The notes under the pieces are model-generated. The model searched no databases. It saw only the letters and a program-made list of their open reading frames with translations, and was not told the origin of the DNA. Shown piece by piece: positions 62,396 through 64,000 of a stretch of DNA of 64,000 nucleotides (within the stretch, counting starts at the first letter, position 1; each line of letters starts with the position of its first letter). This DNA comes from CAYYJR01 sp964472305 (GTDB taxonomy: Bacteria; Armatimonadota; Hebobacteria; CAIYQO01): NCBI GenBank assembly GCA_964472305.1, contig CAYYJR010000021.1, positions 7,135 to 71,134 of the forward strand. Direction: 5' to 3'. The position numbers and the translations under genes were made by a program.

Positions 62396-63769
62396 ATGGC
62401 CACGCGCGAACTGCTGAATGGCCTGCCGGGCGCATCGTCGGTGGAGAAGGCTGCCCGGGTCCAGGCGTTGTATGATCGGGCGGCGTTCCATTCCTCCGGC
62501 CTCATGTATTCGATGCAGCGGTTGGTGGACGGCGAGGTGCGGCCGTTCGAGCCGCGTGACTTCGAGGGCGCGTTCTTCGTCAAGTCGCTCACGATTGACG
62601 GCGCGTGGGAGTACCTGCACGGCGAGAACAGCATCACCCATGCCGGCATCTACCTCGCTTCCCAAGCATACCGGATTCAAGTGGAAGATACGCCCGACGC
62701 CCGCGAGCAGGCGGCCAAGGCGTTCCGCGCGTTGGAGATCATCTTCGAGATGGGCGTTCACGAGGGCAAGCCGGGGTGGATGTGCAAGCCCTACGGTTTT
62801 CGGCCTTCGGACCAGACGAGCCCGGACCAATACCTCGATGCCTGTTGGGGGATGTACGCCTACCACGCGGTCGCGCCGGCCGACCACCGGCGCAAGATCG
62901 AAGAAATGGTTGCCGCCTTTGCCGACTACTGGCGTAGCGTGGACTATACGCTCACCTATTTCGGGAATCACTGGAACTTTGGCGAGTGGGGTGGTTACGG
63001 CAACGCCAAGCTCATCCTGGTCAATGCGCTGGCCCATCATTTCACCGGGAAGCAGGTGTATCTCGACGAGGTTCGGCGTTTCCTCGACCGCGCCGACTGG
63101 ATGACCGACAGTTCGGTCACCGGCTGGCGCGCGCGGCTGGAGCAGGAACAGCGCGAGGGCAAGCTGCAACCCCACAACGAAACCCCGATCGGAGGCTGGG
63201 CGACGCCGCTATTGAATCCCGGCGAAGTTCTGTTTTGGGAAGCCGCCATCCTGTGCAAGTTTGTCGCCGTGGCCGCGGAAATCCTGCAGGAGATCCTCCC
63301 GGAGATCATCGACGGTCGTCTGCCGTCGATTCTGGAGTTGTGGTGGGAGCAGGGGGGCTACGGCATAGGCGACGACATGCTGCCATATTATTGGTTCGCC
63401 GCCGACTTCCTGCAGGGCACCTGGCGGCCGCTGCCGAACACCCCGATGCTTCCGAGCGAGCGCTGGGCCTTTGGCGACCCGTTCATGGGCTGCATCAGCC
63501 AGGTGCGCGAAACCGAGCCGTTGGCGCGCTTGATCGTCACCTCCGTCATCGCCTGTCGGCATGCGCCAGCCGTGGCGGAGCGGGCCGGCGCGATGGCGCG
63601 GCGGATCATCGACGCGCTCGACGAGACGCGGCTGCACTGGATGATCGATCCTGACGGCAAGCAGTTGCCGCCCCAGATCACCTACTACGGCCAGTGCCTC
63701 AGCAGCGAGATGGGTGCCTCCTTCCTCGCCGCCTACTGGCGCGGACGCGGAGATGGATTGTGGGCATGA
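62396..63769 (+). CDS. Probable alpha/alpha-barrel carbohydrate-active protein
   Basis: A soluble protein of 457 residues made of regularly spaced helices rich in Trp and Tyr: DGAWEYLHGENSITHAG, ACWGMYAYHAV, YFGNHWNFGEWGGYG, LPYYWFAADFLQGTW and YYGQCLSSEMGASFLAAYW. The pattern suggests an (alpha/alpha)6 toroid such as those of GH88/GH105 hydrolases or some lyases, but no catalytic signature is recognised. No signal peptide. GAGAGG precedes the ATG. It follows the GH141-like gene by ten bases. Confidence 0.6.
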   Translation: MATRELLNGLPGASSVEKAARVQALYDRAAFHSSGLMYSMQRLVDGEVRPFEPRDFEGAFFVKSLTIDGAWEYLHGENSITHAGIYLASQAYRIQVEDTPDAREQAAKAFRALEIIFEMGVHEGKPGWMCKPYGFRPSDQTSPDQYLDACWGMYAYHAVAPADHRRKIEEMVAAFADYWRSVDYTLTYFGNHWNFGEWGGYGNAKLILVNALAHHFTGKQVYLDEVRRFLDRADWMTDSSVTGWRARLEQEQREGKLQPHNETPIGGWATPLLNPGEVLFWEAAILCKFVAVAAEILQEILPEIIDGRLPSILELWWEQGGYGIGDDMLPYYWFAADFLQGTWRPLPNTPMLPSERWAFGDPFMGCISQVRETEPLARLIVTSVIACRHAPAVAERAGAMARRIIDALDETRLHWMIDPDGKQLPPQITYYGQCLSSEMGASFLAAYWRGRGDGLWA

Positions 63770-63864
63770 CGATTATGAAGCACATGAACGCATCACGGGA
63801 TAAGATAATCAGCCTGTTCGCCGAATGCAGCAGCTGGAAATTCCATAAAGAAAGGATCACTCGT

Positions 63865-64000
63865 ATGCACACAGTGAAGATCGGTCACCTGGTGCGGATC
63901 TGGACGGTCGGCATGCTGACGCTGATGGCCGTTATGGTCTCGAGTGCCGCCCCGGATGAGGGCTTCGTGTTGCGGGACTACCTGGGGCACGCCTGGACCA
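63865..64000 (+). CDS. Start of a secreted protein (cut by the window end)
   Basis: ATG 63865 with AAAGGA upstream opens a Sec signal peptide: basic N-part (MHTVKIGHLVR), hydrophobic core (IWTVGMLTLMAVMV) and a probable cleavage after SSAA. The mature start reads PDEGFVLRDYLGHAWT. Only 45 residues lie in the window and I cannot name the family. It is the first protein with a signal peptide in this operon. A frame from 63766 is open as well but lacks a ribosome site. Confidence 0.7.
   Translation, partial: MHTVKIGHLVRIWTVGMLTLMAVMVSSAAPDEGFVLRDYLGHAWT

Noticed and set aside
1..64000. CRISPR arrays, tRNA or rRNA genes, integrases and full insertion sequences
   Set aside because: I saw no regularly spaced repeats, no cloverleaf-like segment I could defend, and no transposase or integrase coding sequence. 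A systematic scan was not possible by eye.

Overview
The window is high-GC DNA from a Gram-negative carbohydrate-degrading bacterium. A Kdo-8-phosphate phosphatase fragment and a Wzm/Wzt-type polysaccharide exporter indicate a lipopolysaccharide or capsule-bearing envelope. Many right-handed beta-helix enzymes, unusual glycoside hydrolases, an MttB-type and a URO-D-type protein, plus E. coli-like -35/-10 promoters, make a member of the PVC group (Lentisphaerota, Kiritimatiellota or Verrucomicrobiota-like) the best guess. That is inference from gene content; no rRNA, tRNA or other phylogenetic marker is present.

Layout. 0-5 kb: housekeeping genes (end of a KdsC-like phosphatase, a KaiC-like/PPDK-type ATP-grasp protein, NADP-type glutamate dehydrogenase with a long leader) separated by long perfect palindromes. 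5.2-9.0 kb: a secreted double pectate-lyase-fold protein, then a gene graveyard holding pieces of a NagX/DUF5009-type membrane acyltransferase, an alpha-galactosidase tail and a GH2 beta-galactosidase tail. 9.2-17.2 kb: a WbsX/GH99-like protein, a P-type cation ATPase, a GH130 mannoside phosphorylase and a GH36 alpha-galactosidase. 17.6-35.5 kb: a surface polysaccharide locus with bifunctional fucokinase/GDP-fucose pyrophosphorylase, GT2, GT9, a KpsS-like protein, two GT4 enzymes, an asparagine synthase, two methyltransferases, two tandem CgeB-like glycosyltransferases and the Wzt/Wzm ABC exporter. A good promoter lies upstream of the exporter genes.

36.2-48.5 kb: a tightly coupled plus-strand operon (many ATGA overlaps) that I consider the most interesting part. 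Its order is GH28-like protein, small ORF, amidohydrolase, NagB-like protein missing a catalytic Asp, unknown protein, DapA/NanA-like aldolase, two small thiazoline-carboxylate-hydrolase-like proteins, sialidase-like propeller, non-pyrrolysine MttB-like protein, an amidohydrolase-aminotransferase fusion, and a URO-D-type protein. It looks like a cytoplasmic route for an unusual, possibly methylated, amino or acidic sugar. I know of no described pathway with this set.

48.6-64 kb: a second plus-strand operon of carbohydrate-active proteins: tandem beta-helix paralogues, GH43, a GH67N/GH20b-type protein, a GH20-like protein, a GH141-like beta-helix protein, a probable alpha/alpha-barrel protein and the start of a secreted protein. 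It is interrupted at 56.5-56.8 kb by a truncated GH28 start and a small inverted-repeat element. The two operons begin with copies of the same roughly 125-bp promoter region (TTGCTG or TTGTCA, 17 bp, TATAAT), which suggests they are one regulon. Almost none of the enzymes in the two operons has a signal peptide, so an intracellular degradation strategy is suggested.
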